In this document: in pieces, positions 1 to 7,848 of the stretch | Layout of the letters: the number at the start of each line of letters is the position of its first letter | Position numbering within the stretch: position 1 is the stretch's first letter | From: Candidatus Symbiothrix sp. | Lineage (GTDB): Bacteria > Bacteroidota > Bacteroidia > Bacteroidales > Azobacteroidaceae | NCBI GenBank assembly: GCA_031261295.1 | Contig: JAISKT010000372.1 | Location: 1-42,331 of the forward strand | Reading direction: 5' to 3' | DNA length: 42,331 nt | The notes under the pieces: generated by a model | The model's input: the letters and a program-made list of their open reading frames with translations, nothing else | The model's database searches: none | Told to the model about the DNA's origin: nothing | Program-made: the position numbers and the translations under genes

Positions 1-174
1 AAAAACACATTCCATTCTGTTGATTCTGTGGGTAATAAAAGGTATATTTTTAATATAAAAGGTAATAATTACCGTTTGGTGGCCATAATATTGTTTGTTC
101 CCAAGTATGTGTATATAAGGTTTATAGGAACTCACGCAGAGTACGACAAAATAACCGATTGTTCAATTATTTAA
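1..174 (+). CDS. higB: HigB-family mRNA-interferase toxin, C-terminal part (5' end outside window)
   Basis: An open frame runs from base 1 to a TAA at 172-174 without a start, so the gene begins left of the window. The visible 57 residues include YIFNIKGNNYRL and YIRFIGTHAEYDKI. This is the ending typical of HigB toxins, which are RelE-fold ribonucleases that cut mRNA on the ribosome. The stop lies 11 bases before the ATG of a HigA-like antitoxin, the toxin-first order usual for higBA. The last residues (TDCSII) differ from the common ending (DAKTI), which may be natural variation. The promoter and catalytic N-terminal half are not visible, so intactness cannot be judged. Confidence 0.8.
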   Translation, partial: KNTFHSVDSVGNKRYIFNIKGNNYRLVAIILFVPKYVYIRFIGTHAEYDKITDCSII

Positions 175-185
175 AAGAGAAGATC

Positions 186-593
186 ATGAAAAAGATTACA
201 AATGATAAAGAATACGATGTTATCAAAAAAAGAATTGATGAATTATTAGAGATTGTGTCCGATGAAAATTACGAAATGATACCGGAATCAATTGAATTAG
301 AGTTTCTTTCGGAATTAATTGAAGAATATGAACAAAAATATTATCCGGTTTCTGTACCTACTTTAGCAGAAATATTAAAACTCCGCATGTATGAAATGAA
401 TATCAATCAACTTCAATTGGCAAAGATTCTTAACGTAAGCCCTTCCCGGATTAGTGAATACTTATCCGGAAAAGAACCTACCTTGAAAGTGGCCAAAGTT
501 ATGTGTGAATATTTGAATATTAGCGCCAATGTGTTATTAGGCCTAAATAACAAAAGAACACAAGTTCAATTTGAAATGGCTGAAGTGGATTAA
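186..593 (+). CDS. higA: HigA-family antitoxin, helix-turn-helix protein
   Basis: This 135-residue protein has a basic and acidic N-terminal part and a C-terminal helix-turn-helix of the HTH_3/XRE type (LQLAKILNVSPSRISEYLSG, about residues 80-100). HigA proteins bind and neutralise HigB and repress the higBA promoter. The frame is open upstream to a TTG at 159, but ATG 186 is preferred because a purine-rich stretch (AAAAGAGA) precedes it and it avoids overlap with the toxin stop at 174. The 3' end overlaps the convergent lipoprotein gene by 4 bases. Family placement is by motif and by the neighbouring toxin. Confidence 0.85.
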   Translation: MKKITNDKEYDVIKKRIDELLEIVSDENYEMIPESIELEFLSELIEEYEQKYYPVSVPTLAEILKLRMYEMNINQLQLAKILNVSPSRISEYLSGKEPTLKVAKVMCEYLNISANVLLGLNNKRTQVQFEMAEVD

Positions 594-3244
594 TTCACAA
601 CATATTCTTTCTTGATAATCTTCAGAACCGCTTCGCCGGCGCCGATGCGGTAGCCCGCGGATGAATACAAAATACCGCCATTGCGGGAAAGATACACCGT
701 CAATGGAAAATTATCATGGAAGTCGATTTGCAAAGCGCCGGCTACGGCTTGCAGCAATTTGCGTTCGTTGTCAATACCCCAAGCCGTTCGTTCCGGCAAT
801 CCTTTGAATACTGAAGCATCAAAACCCTCACCGGCTTTGTCGTCCGGTGTCATCAGTAATACGCCGCCGCCCCATTCATCCAAAGACTGTTTCACGGCCG
901 GAAGGTCTTGCAAAATATGCTTGGACGGTTCTTTTCCTACATCCACAAAACATAGCATCAATCCTTTGCCTTTGGCTAACTCTTTCAAAATCTGCTTGGT
1001 ATGATTATCCAATTCAACAATCGTATTCATATCCACAATGCCTTTGACAAACAATTTTCCTTCCGTTTCCGGCAAACGGATTTCCAACCGTTTGGGTTCG
1101 GATTTTAAATGAAAATTAGTAGTAGATATCGAAACAGAACCGTCATTGGCCCGGCTTCCCACCATCAAGCGGTAATACCCTTCGTCCAATTCCAATTGAT
1201 AAGGGAAATTGGCTACCAACGGATTGTCTTCAAAATCCAATGTTTGGAAATCGCCGTCTTTGAAAACCGCCAATGTATAATGTGTATAATAACCGGGTTT
1301 GATGAGATTATCACTTGCATTTTGTATCCTAAGTTTGGACTTCGGCAAATTTACACTCTCGGACGCTTCCGGTTCAAAAGCCGCATCTATCCATTCCTTT
1401 TCAAAATATTGCGGTTTGCCTGTGGCGGTTTCTATCCGCGCAGGAATACCCTGGCTCCGGCACAAAGCGACAAAAAAGATGTTGCGTGACCGACGATCTG
1501 CTACTTGCAATTCATAAACTCCACGCGGGGTAATCGGGCAATTATAATAATTTTCGGTATCATTGATTTTTATATATTTTTTCACCGGATCAATAATAGA
1601 ATGAATAGTCTTTCGAGCTCTCTCATCATTTTTTTCACTCTCTTGCTGTTGAGAAAAATTACTCCATGGCCGGATTAATTCCCATTCGATACGAGGAGAA
1701 AAGACATAAGGAACAATTAATTCTTCATGAGTTAATATAATACCGGTATTCCAATCCATACTATTACTATGCAAATAGCTACTTAAATAGTCAGCCGGTG
1801 TATCGCGCAGGTCTTTTTCATTTAGCGTACCTAAAAAAGGGAATAGCAACGGATTGTCTTTTTCCTGAAGAATGAACCGGCTGATTTCCTGCCAATTACC
1901 TTGCGAACGGTTTAAATATTTCCAAACTTCACTGGGATTCAATTGATTTTGTTGCGCCAACTGACGGGCTTGCTCTTCTTTGATAAAGGTATTCATATAC
2001 GCATTGCGGATGGAATCTTCAGATGCCAAACGCACGGCATTGGCGGCTATTTTTTCGGGTGACAGTTCTTTTACAGGCTGTTCCGGCGGGACGTTCATCA
2101 CCAAAGATTCTTCATAATCCTTATCCGGTTGGCGATTCAGTTGTACCACTGTTATTTCGTCTTGCGGTTCCGATTTTTTGTATCCGTAATAATCGACATT
2201 ATTTGCCCAAATCATCAAATCGCCTTTGCCGGAGACAATGGACGTTTTACCTTCCTTGTCCGTGATGCTTTCGGCAATAGTATAAAATTCGGCATAATTA
2301 TACACTTTGAACCGTACCTTGGCGCCTTCGACCGGTTGGCCGTTTTTGTCCGTCACCTGTACGTTCACTACGCGGGTTTCGGCATAATTTCCCAACAAAT
2401 TGATGATGGAATACAAAGGCGTTTCCCGGTTTTTTTCTTCGGGGCCGGTGTACAATCCGAAAACATTGGTATGAACCATCATGGCCCGTTTGGCAGGGCC
2501 GGTAAACCAGGCGACATCCAACTCCGGTTCCGGTTCGCAAGCGCCCAAATAATGCCATTGCCCGTCAACCCAGACTTCTACCCAGGCGTGATTGTCATCG
2601 GTATGCACCCAGCGCGGGGTATAACATTGGCGGGCGGGGATTCCGACAGCCCGGAGCGCCGTAGTGGTGAAAGTCGATTCCTCGCCGCAACGTCCCCAGG
2701 AAGTGCGCACCAAAGCCAAAGGCGCCGAAGTACGCGGATCGGTTCCCCGGTAAGTCACTTTTTCGTGGCACCAGTGATTCACTTCCAAAGCGGCTTCGTA
2801 CATGGAAAGGTCTTTGACGCGGTCTTTCAGTTCTTCAAAAAAAGCGACACGCGCCGTATCCAAATATTCGTTGTTCACCCGGTACACCAACACAAAATGG
2901 CGGAATACATCTTCCGAAACGGTTTTTCCCCACGGGAAATAGTCGCGCGCCTTGAAAGCGGCATCGACTTGTTTCAGGAAAAAATCGCCGTCGTAATCTG
3001 CCAAATCACTCAGGGGCATATAAGCGTATAAAAATTCCAGGGCTTCCCGCTGTTCTGTGCTAAGGTTTTCTTTTTCAAAAATGGCAAACAAAGCCTCACT
3101 GCGGTTAATCGCTTCTGCTTGGCGTTTTTCAAACTGTGCATGGACTTGTGTGCGGTAGGATTCGTCTTTCAAAAAATGCTTGTCACACGAGGAGAAAAAC
3201 AGCACCGATAATGAAATTAGGGAAATAAATAGTCTATTTTTCAT
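590..3244 (-). CDS. Large transglutaminase-like lipoprotein
   Basis: This 884-residue protein starts with a lipoprotein signal (LFFSSC, Cys20) and is probably surface or periplasmic. Residues about 145-250 form a transglutaminase-like core with WGRCGEES (Cys186) and DDNHAWVEVW (His219). This fold is used in bacteria for cysteine proteases or amidases as well as transglutaminases. A carboxypeptidase-regulatory or Ig-like segment follows (VTDKNGQPVEGAKVRFKVYN, about 300-350). Residues about 545-630 look like a second, degenerate transglutaminase-like region (RNIFFVALCRSQGIPAR). The last 120 residues resemble a thioredoxin fold (LMLCFVDVGKEP near the start) without a CxxC pair. The substrate is unknown. 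The gene lies 48 bases downstream of cutC. Confidence 0.75.
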   Translation of the reverse strand: MKNRLFISLISLSVLFFSSCDKHFLKDESYRTQVHAQFEKRQAEAINRSEALFAIFEKENLSTEQREALEFLYAYMPLSDLADYDGDFFLKQVDAAFKARDYFPWGKTVSEDVFRHFVLVYRVNNEYLDTARVAFFEELKDRVKDLSMYEAALEVNHWCHEKVTYRGTDPRTSAPLALVRTSWGRCGEESTFTTTALRAVGIPARQCYTPRWVHTDDNHAWVEVWVDGQWHYLGACEPEPELDVAWFTGPAKRAMMVHTNVFGLYTGPEEKNRETPLYSIINLLGNYAETRVVNVQVTDKNGQPVEGAKVRFKVYNYAEFYTIAESITDKEGKTSIVSGKGDLMIWANNVDYYGYKKSEPQDEITVVQLNRQPDKDYEESLVMNVPPEQPVKELSPEKIAANAVRLASEDSIRNAYMNTFIKEEQARQLAQQNQLNPSEVWKYLNRSQGNWQEISRFILQEKDNPLLFPFLGTLNEKDLRDTPADYLSSYLHSNSMDWNTGIILTHEELIVPYVFSPRIEWELIRPWSNFSQQQESEKNDERARKTIHSIIDPVKKYIKINDTENYYNCPITPRGVYELQVADRRSRNIFFVALCRSQGIPARIETATGKPQYFEKEWIDAAFEPEASESVNLPKSKLRIQNASDNLIKPGYYTHYTLAVFKDGDFQTLDFEDNPLVANFPYQLELDEGYYRLMVGSRANDGSVSISTTNFHLKSEPKRLEIRLPETEGKLFVKGIVDMNTIVELDNHTKQILKELAKGKGLMLCFVDVGKEPSKHILQDLPAVKQSLDEWGGGVLLMTPDDKAGEGFDASVFKGLPERTAWGIDNERKLLQAVAGALQIDFHDNFPLTVYLSRNGGILYSSAGYRIGAGEAVLKIIKKEYVVN

Positions 3245-3255
3245 TTGTAGTTTTT

Positions 3256-3289
3256 TTTTAGGTTCTTAAGATATTTTAGGTTCTTAAGA
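3256..3289. repeat. Two direct copies of a 16-base repeat between cutC and the lipoprotein gene
   Basis: TTTTAGGTTCTTAAGA occurs at 3256-3271 and again at 3274-3289, and continues into further TCTTAAGAA palindromic sequence. It resembles the T-rich heptamer arrays seen in other gaps of this window (6600-6660, 34076-34167). No function can be assigned. Confidence 0.6.
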
Positions 3290-3292
3290 ATC

Positions 3293-4045
3293 TTAAGAAT
3301 TCGACTGAATATTTAATACCGATTTAATTTTTTTTGCATCCGTCAGCAGTAAACTGTATTCGTCCCCGGGATGACTCAATTCCGCATTTTTGTATTGCAT
3401 CTTGCTTGGGAAACGGCTTCGGAAAGTGCCGTGTAATTCTCGTAAGCCGGTTTTTTGAATCAGTTCAACGGCATTTTCCGGTGTCACTCCGGCGCCCGGC
3501 ATGATAATGATTCGGTCGCCTGCCTTTTCAATCAATTGCCGAAGCGTATCCGCTCCTTCGATAGCTGTATCCCGGCCGCCCGAGGTCAGGATGCGTTCGC
3601 AACCGAGGTCGATAATATCTTCCATCGCTTGAAACAGGTCGTTGCTCCGGTCGAATGCCCGGTGAAAAGTCACGCCCATCTCGTAGTCCTTGGCAATCTT
3701 CACCAATTCGCGACACCGTTCCGTATCGACTGTTCCGTCGGGATTCAATATTCCGATGACTACGCCATCGCAACCGCATACTCCGCAAAAATGAATATCC
3801 GATTTTATGATTTCAAATTCCCCGGCATTATACAAAAAATCTCCGCTGCGCGGACGGATTAACACATACAACTTGCTGCTGCTCAACTTTTCCCGCGCTC
3901 CCCGGATTTGAGCAAAAGAGGGAGTGAGTCCTCCTTCTGGAAGGCCGGAACAAAATTCAATTCGCCGGGCGCCGGCCGACTGTGCGGTCAACGCATTCTC
4001 AAGGGAATCGGCGCAAACTTCGAGTAGTAATTTTTCATCATTCAT
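3293..4045 (-). CDS. cutC: CutC-family copper homeostasis protein
   Basis: This 250-residue TIM-barrel protein carries the CutC N-terminal signature LLEVCADSLENALTAQ followed by ARRIEFCSGLPEGGLTPS. Further family motifs are VLIRPRSGDFLYN, GVTFHRAFD and ILTSGGRDTAIEG. CutC proteins were linked to copper tolerance in E. coli, but their biochemical activity is unsettled. Length and motifs are full. A TAnnTTTG promoter element (4053-4060, minus) sits only about 8 bases before the ATG, so the mRNA would be nearly leaderless if that element is used. The gene is divergent from the MFS exporter. Confidence 0.9.
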   Translation of the reverse strand: MNDEKLLLEVCADSLENALTAQSAGARRIEFCSGLPEGGLTPSFAQIRGAREKLSSSKLYVLIRPRSGDFLYNAGEFEIIKSDIHFCGVCGCDGVVIGILNPDGTVDTERCRELVKIAKDYEMGVTFHRAFDRSNDLFQAMEDIIDLGCERILTSGGRDTAIEGADTLRQLIEKAGDRIIIMPGAGVTPENAVELIQKTGLRELHGTFRSRFPSKMQYKNAELSHPGDEYSLLLTDAKKIKSVLNIQSNS

Positions 4046-4052
4046 TGTCCCA

Positions 4053-4060
4053 CAAAAATA
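4053..4060 (-). promoter_or_regulatory. Promoter -7 element for cutC
   Basis: On the minus strand this reads TATTTTTG, matching the Bacteroidota TAnnTTTG element. It is very close to the cutC ATG (4045), which would leave almost no 5' leader. Confidence 0.5.
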
Positions 4061-4085
4061 ATAAAAATTTCACAGTATATTTATG

Positions 4086-4093
4086 TATCTTTG
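4086..4093 (+). promoter_or_regulatory. Promoter -7 element for the MFS gene
   Basis: TATCTTTG matches TAnnTTTG and lies 15 bases before the ATG at 4108. It supports that start over an in-frame upstream ATG at 3982, which would lie inside cutC. Confidence 0.65.
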
Positions 4094-4107
4094 CACAAAA
4101 GATTGTG

Positions 4108-5304
4108 ATGAAAAAAGAGAAGTTGATTACTCCGGCCTATTGCTTTGTGCTGACAGCTAATTTCCTGTTGTATTTTGGATTTTATTTGTTGATGCCCGTC
4201 TTGCCGTTTTATCTGGAGGAAGTGTTTCAATCGGATAAAGCCGCCATCGGACTTATTTTGTCTTCCTATACGATTGCGGCGCTCACTATTCGCCCGTTTT
4301 CCGGTTACCTATTGGATACCTTGTCCCGAAAGCCTTTGTACATTTGCGCTTATTTTATTTTTACGGCTATTTTTGCCGGATACCTTGTCGCCGGCGCTTT
4401 GTTTATATTCACCCTGTTGCGTGTGGTGCACGGTTTTTCGTTCGGTACAGTGACGGTGGGCGGCAATACCATTGTCATTGATATTACCCCTTCCTCCCGG
4501 AGAGGGGAAGCGTTGGGTTATTATGGTTTGGCCAATAATATTGCCATGGCGGTCGGCCCGATGATCGGACTGATATTGCATGATTTCTATTCGTTCAATG
4601 TTATTTTTACCTGCGCGCTAATCTCTTGTACGGTAGGATTCTTTTTTGCGTTACTTGTCAAAACGCCGGCCAAACAACCGGTAAAGAAAGAACCGATATC
4701 CTTAGACCGTTTTATCCTTTTGAAAGGCTTACCGATTGGAATGACCTTAATTTTACTTTCCATTCCTTACGGAATGACAACGACTTATATTGCCATGTAC
4801 GGGCATTCGATTGGAATAGAAAACGGCATCGGCCTGTTTTTTACCTTGCTGGCGGTTGGCATGGCCGTTTCCCGTTTGTTTTCCGGCAGGCAGGTGGACA
4901 AAGGACGAATTACCCAAGTCATTGCAGGCGGTTTGTACCTTGTCTGTCTTTGTTATTTTGCCCTGGCCGGTTGCGCCAGATTCATGGAATGGAATCCAGC
5001 GGCCGGAAAATGGATATTCTTCGGACTGGCCCTTTTCATGGGAATCGGCTTCGGCAGCATGTTTCCGGCTTTCAATACGATGTTTGTGAATCTGGCGCCC
5101 AACAACCAGCGGGGAACGGCCACTTCCACTTACCTGACTTCCTGGGATGTCGGTATCGGTTTGGGCCTCACGTTAGGAGGTTATATCGCGCAAATCACTG
5201 ATTTTCAGACCGCATTTTTCTTCTGCGGAATCCTGATTGTCATTTCCACTGTATTTTTTGTTTTGAAGATTACGCCTTATTTTCACAAACACAAATTGCG
5301 GTGA
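4108..5304 (+). CDS. MFS transporter (multidrug or metabolite exporter type)
   Basis: This 398-residue protein is almost entirely hydrophobic, with about 12 predicted membrane segments. It carries the major-facilitator loop motif in the form GYLLDTLSRKPLY (about residues 65-77) and a second-half counterpart (FSGRQVDKGRI). PSSRRGEALGYYGLANNIAMAVGP corresponds to the motif region of drug/H+ antiporters in TM5. It is probably an inner-membrane efflux pump with unknown substrate. The start at 4108 is set by the promoter element just upstream. The 3' end overlaps the convergent aminotransferase gene by 22 bases. Confidence 0.85.
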   Translation: MKKEKLITPAYCFVLTANFLLYFGFYLLMPVLPFYLEEVFQSDKAAIGLILSSYTIAALTIRPFSGYLLDTLSRKPLYICAYFIFTAIFAGYLVAGALFIFTLLRVVHGFSFGTVTVGGNTIVIDITPSSRRGEALGYYGLANNIAMAVGPMIGLILHDFYSFNVIFTCALISCTVGFFFALLVKTPAKQPVKKEPISLDRFILLKGLPIGMTLILLSIPYGMTTTYIAMYGHSIGIENGIGLFFTLLAVGMAVSRLFSGRQVDKGRITQVIAGGLYLVCLCYFALAGCARFMEWNPAAGKWIFFGLALFMGIGFGSMFPAFNTMFVNLAPNNQRGTATSTYLTSWDVGIGLGLTLGGYIAQITDFQTAFFFCGILIVISTVFFVLKITPYFHKHKLR

Positions 5305-6590
5305 CGGGTAAATTCCGTTAAGCGTTCGTCCAATAAATCGTATTGATTATCCTTGATAAAGGAAGTGCAGGCCCGCAATCCTTCCTGGTTGCTTCCCGTA
5401 GTAGAAAGAGAAATGGCAGAAATTCCAAACGGAATCAGAGCGGCCATCAATTCGTCTCCCGACATGCCCGGATAACGGATGGTAAAATAAAAACCGTCGG
5501 CAATGGCTTCATCCAGGTCCCTGTCATAAACGATTTCAAAGCCATGCTTCAGGAAAATCGCTTTCATCTTTTGAGCGCGCCGGCCGTATTCTTTTACGTC
5601 TTCCAAAAACCGGAAATCGCCGTCGGAAGCGGCTTTCATCATGGCGGCCAGAGCATATTGCGCCGAATGGCTGGTGCCGGAGGATATGGCGTACAAAGCG
5701 CGGTGAATAAAGACGCTGCCAAAAGTGCCGCCGCCGTACCGTTGAGTCAATCCCGGATAGGAACGGTTATACAATTGGTCAGACATGGCTACCACTCCGA
5801 TGCGTTGGCCGGCATAGCTGAATGCTTTGGAACCCGAAATCAGCAAAAGGTAATTGTCCGTATATTTTCCTACGCTCACCTGGAAAGGCGGTTGAAACGG
5901 TGTGCCCAACTCTTTCCGGAAATCCATGGCAAAATACGCCAAATCTTCCAATACGATGACATCGTATTGTGTGGCCAATTCCCCAATTATCTGTAATTCC
6001 TTTTCTTTCAAGCAGAACCAGCCCGGATTGTTGGGATTGGAATAGATAATGCAGGAAATATTTCCTTTGGATAAATAAGATTCCAATTTGTCTTTCAGTT
6101 TGTCGCCGCGAAATTCATATACATCAAACGATTCGTATTTGTATCCCAAAACAACGGTTTGTTGTTTTTGCACCGGAAATCCCGGATCGATAAAAAGGAT
6201 GGTATCGCGTTTTTCATCGCATTGGCCGGCCACTAAAAAAGAAGTAAAAGTCCCTTGCATCGAACCGACAACCGGCACGCATCCCTCCGGCGAAACCGAC
6301 AAATCGACAAAAGCTTTAATAAAACGGGAAGCTTCTTTTTTCAGTTCGGGCAGACCGTCGATGATGGGATAAATGGAGGCAACACCGTTTTTCAAGGCCT
6401 GTATTTCGGCTTTTACGCCTACTTCAGCCGCCGGTAATCCGGGAACGCCCATTTCCATGTGGATAAATTCCAAGCCGGTTTGTTTTTCTATTTTGCCGGC
6501 AATCGCCACGACTTCCCGAATGGTCGCTTTCGATAAATCTTTTATATGTAATTCAGTTATAGCTTTTTGAATAATATCAGATGAAATCAT
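5283..6590 (-). CDS. Pyridoxal-phosphate aminotransferase, class I/II
   Basis: This 435-residue fold-type I PLP enzyme has the expected landmarks: YSNPNNPG (Asn185, substrate or cofactor contact), VLEDLAY (Asp216, pyridine nitrogen) and SGSKAFSYAGQRIGVV (Lys255, Schiff base; Arg263, phosphate). The C-terminal part (ADGFYFTIRYPGMSGDELM) is as in aspartate/alanine-type aminotransferases. The exact amino acid substrate cannot be read from the sequence. It is the last gene of a probable recR-HAD-aminotransferase transcript, separated from the HAD gene by a 72-base gap filled with heptamer repeats. Confidence 0.85.
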   Translation of the reverse strand: MISSDIIQKAITELHIKDLSKATIREVVAIAGKIEKQTGLEFIHMEMGVPGLPAAEVGVKAEIQALKNGVASIYPIIDGLPELKKEASRFIKAFVDLSVSPEGCVPVVGSMQGTFTSFLVAGQCDEKRDTILFIDPGFPVQKQQTVVLGYKYESFDVYEFRGDKLKDKLESYLSKGNISCIIYSNPNNPGWFCLKEKELQIIGELATQYDVIVLEDLAYFAMDFRKELGTPFQPPFQVSVGKYTDNYLLLISGSKAFSYAGQRIGVVAMSDQLYNRSYPGLTQRYGGGTFGSVFIHRALYAISSGTSHSAQYALAAMMKAASDGDFRFLEDVKEYGRRAQKMKAIFLKHGFEIVYDRDLDEAIADGFYFTIRYPGMSGDELMAALIPFGISAISLSTTGSNQEGLRACTSFIKDNQYDLLDERLTEFTRHRNLCL

Positions 6591-6599
6591 ATTAATTTT

Positions 6600-6660
6600 T
6601 AACTTTTAGTTTTTAGTTCTTAGTTCTTAGTTTTTAGTTTTTAGTTCTTAGTTTTTAGTT
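6600..6660. repeat. Tandem heptamer array (TTAGTTC/TTAGTTT)
   Basis: Eight or so consecutive 7-base units of the form TTAGTTT or TTAGTTC fill the gap between the HAD and aminotransferase genes. The same unit, in both orientations, forms the hairpin at 34076-34167. This is a simple-sequence array that can change length by replication slippage. Because it lies in a gap, changes would alter spacing only. Confidence 0.85.
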
Positions 6661-6662
6661 CT

Positions 6663-7127
6663 TTAATATCTGTATCCGCGGGCTTTGTCCCACGATTCTC
6701 CCAGTCGGGTGAAAAAGTTTTTGTTTCCAATGGACCGGGGTTTATCATAATCGACCAAATCTTCCATCACATTTTGAATATTATTATTCCCCGATTTGAT
6801 GATTTTGTAGATAATTCCCCAATCGGGTAGGCCGCCGATGTTCCGGTCATCAATAAAAAGGTCAACAGCCAGTTTGCGGGGATCCCCATCCCGGAATTCT
6901 TCTTCCGGATAGTTTTTATTGTAGGCATAAAATGTCAATCCGTTTCTTTCACAGTAATCTTTTGCCTCTTGTAATAATTTTCCTTCCCGCATGGTCCACA
7001 TAATAAGGATATGATGCTCTTCTTGTTGAAGTTTTTTCAAAACATCCAAAGCGAACGGAATTGGCTTCCCGATTTTCGGATATTCATGCTCTACAATTGT
7101 GCCGTCAAAATCTACTGCAATTACCAT
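6663..7127 (-). CDS. Small HAD-like hydrolase (BT0820-like)
   Basis: This 154-residue protein starts with the HAD motif I VDFDGT (nucleophile Asp6, acid/base Asp8). It has MWTMREG (Thr45, motif II) and LFIDDRN (Asp93/Asp94, motif IV). It lacks a large cap domain, as in small C0-type phosphatases common in Bacteroidales. A phosphomonoesterase role is inferred from the family and the substrate is unknown. It starts 29 bases after the recR stop, probably on the same transcript. Confidence 0.75.
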   Translation of the reverse strand: MVIAVDFDGTIVEHEYPKIGKPIPFALDVLKKLQQEEHHILIMWTMREGKLLQEAKDYCERNGLTFYAYNKNYPEEEFRDGDPRKLAVDLFIDDRNIGGLPDWGIIYKIIKSGNNNIQNVMEDLVDYDKPRSIGNKNFFTRLGESWDKARGYRY

Positions 7128-7156
7128 AATTTTAAAATCTTTAATTTTTTATTAAT

Positions 7157-7783
7157 CTATTCTTGTTTAAGCGAATCACTAAAATTGGTACGGTTCAGTA
7201 TCGACCGTCCCAATGTGATTTCATCTGCATATTCTATTTCGTCACCAATAGAGATTCCCCTTGCAATAATAGATATTTTTACATTATTACCGGAAAGTTT
7301 TCTATAAATATAAAAATTGGTGGTATCACCCTCCATGGTGGTACTTAAAGCCAAAATAATTTCTTTTACTACACCTGTTTTTACTCTTTCCACTAAGCTA
7401 TCGATCTGTAAATCACGCGGCCCGATACCATCCATTGGCGAAATTATTCCTCCCAACACATGGTATAAGCCATGAAATTGTCCCGTATTTTCAATAGCCA
7501 TCACCTCCTTAATATTTTCCACCACACACACCAGCGAAGTGTCCCGCGATAAATCGTTGCAAATACTGCATATTTCTTCATCACAAATATTGTGACAAAG
7601 CTTACAATAATTTATTTCATTTCGAAGGGTAATAATTGCATTCCCAAAGTTCTCAACTTCTGCGGGTGTTCTTTTTAATGAATGAAGTACCAGTCTCAGA
7701 GCGGTTTTCCGGCCAATCCCGGGCAACTTAGCAAATTCATTGACGGCATTTTCCAACAAAATCGAAGGATATTTTTGTATCAT
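7157..7783 (-). CDS. recR: Recombination mediator RecR
   Basis: This 208-residue, full-length RecR acts with RecO (and RecF) to load RecA at gapped DNA. It shows a helix-hairpin-helix ([12 protein letters not shown], residues 20-31), a four-cysteine zinc site (Cys60, Cys63, Cys72, Cys75) and a Toprim domain starting near LVCVVEN, with the family motif [16 protein letters not shown]. It has its own promoter upstream (7799-7829) even though it follows the CARF-HEPN gene by 65 bases. Confidence 0.95.
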   Translation of the reverse strand: MIQKYPSILLENAVNEFAKLPGIGRKTALRLVLHSLKRTPAEVENFGNAIITLRNEINYCKLCHNICDEEICSICNDLSRDTSLVCVVENIKEVMAIENTGQFHGLYHVLGGIISPMDGIGPRDLQIDSLVERVKTGVVKEIILALSTTMEGDTTNFYIYRKLSGNNVKISIIARGISIGDEIEYADEITLGRSILNRTNFSDSLKQE

Positions 7784-7798
7784 TCAAAAAAATTTGTT

Positions 7799-7829
7799 CA
7801 AAAGTACGATATTCCAGGCGTATTTGCAA
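7799..7829 (-). promoter_or_regulatory. recR promoter
   Basis: On the minus strand a TTG (7829-7827) is followed after 20 bases by TACTTTTG (7806-7799), the Bacteroidota -33/-7 arrangement. The ATG at 7783 lies 15 bases further on. This separates recR from the long upstream operon. Confidence 0.75.
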
Positions 7830-7848
7830 GCTTTTTGGCTTTTCTCTT

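Noticed and set aside
2129-3031. 300-residue open frame on the plus strand
   Set aside because: It is antisense to the transglutaminase-like gene, has no recognisable motifs and no promoter, and is explained by codon composition of the real gene.
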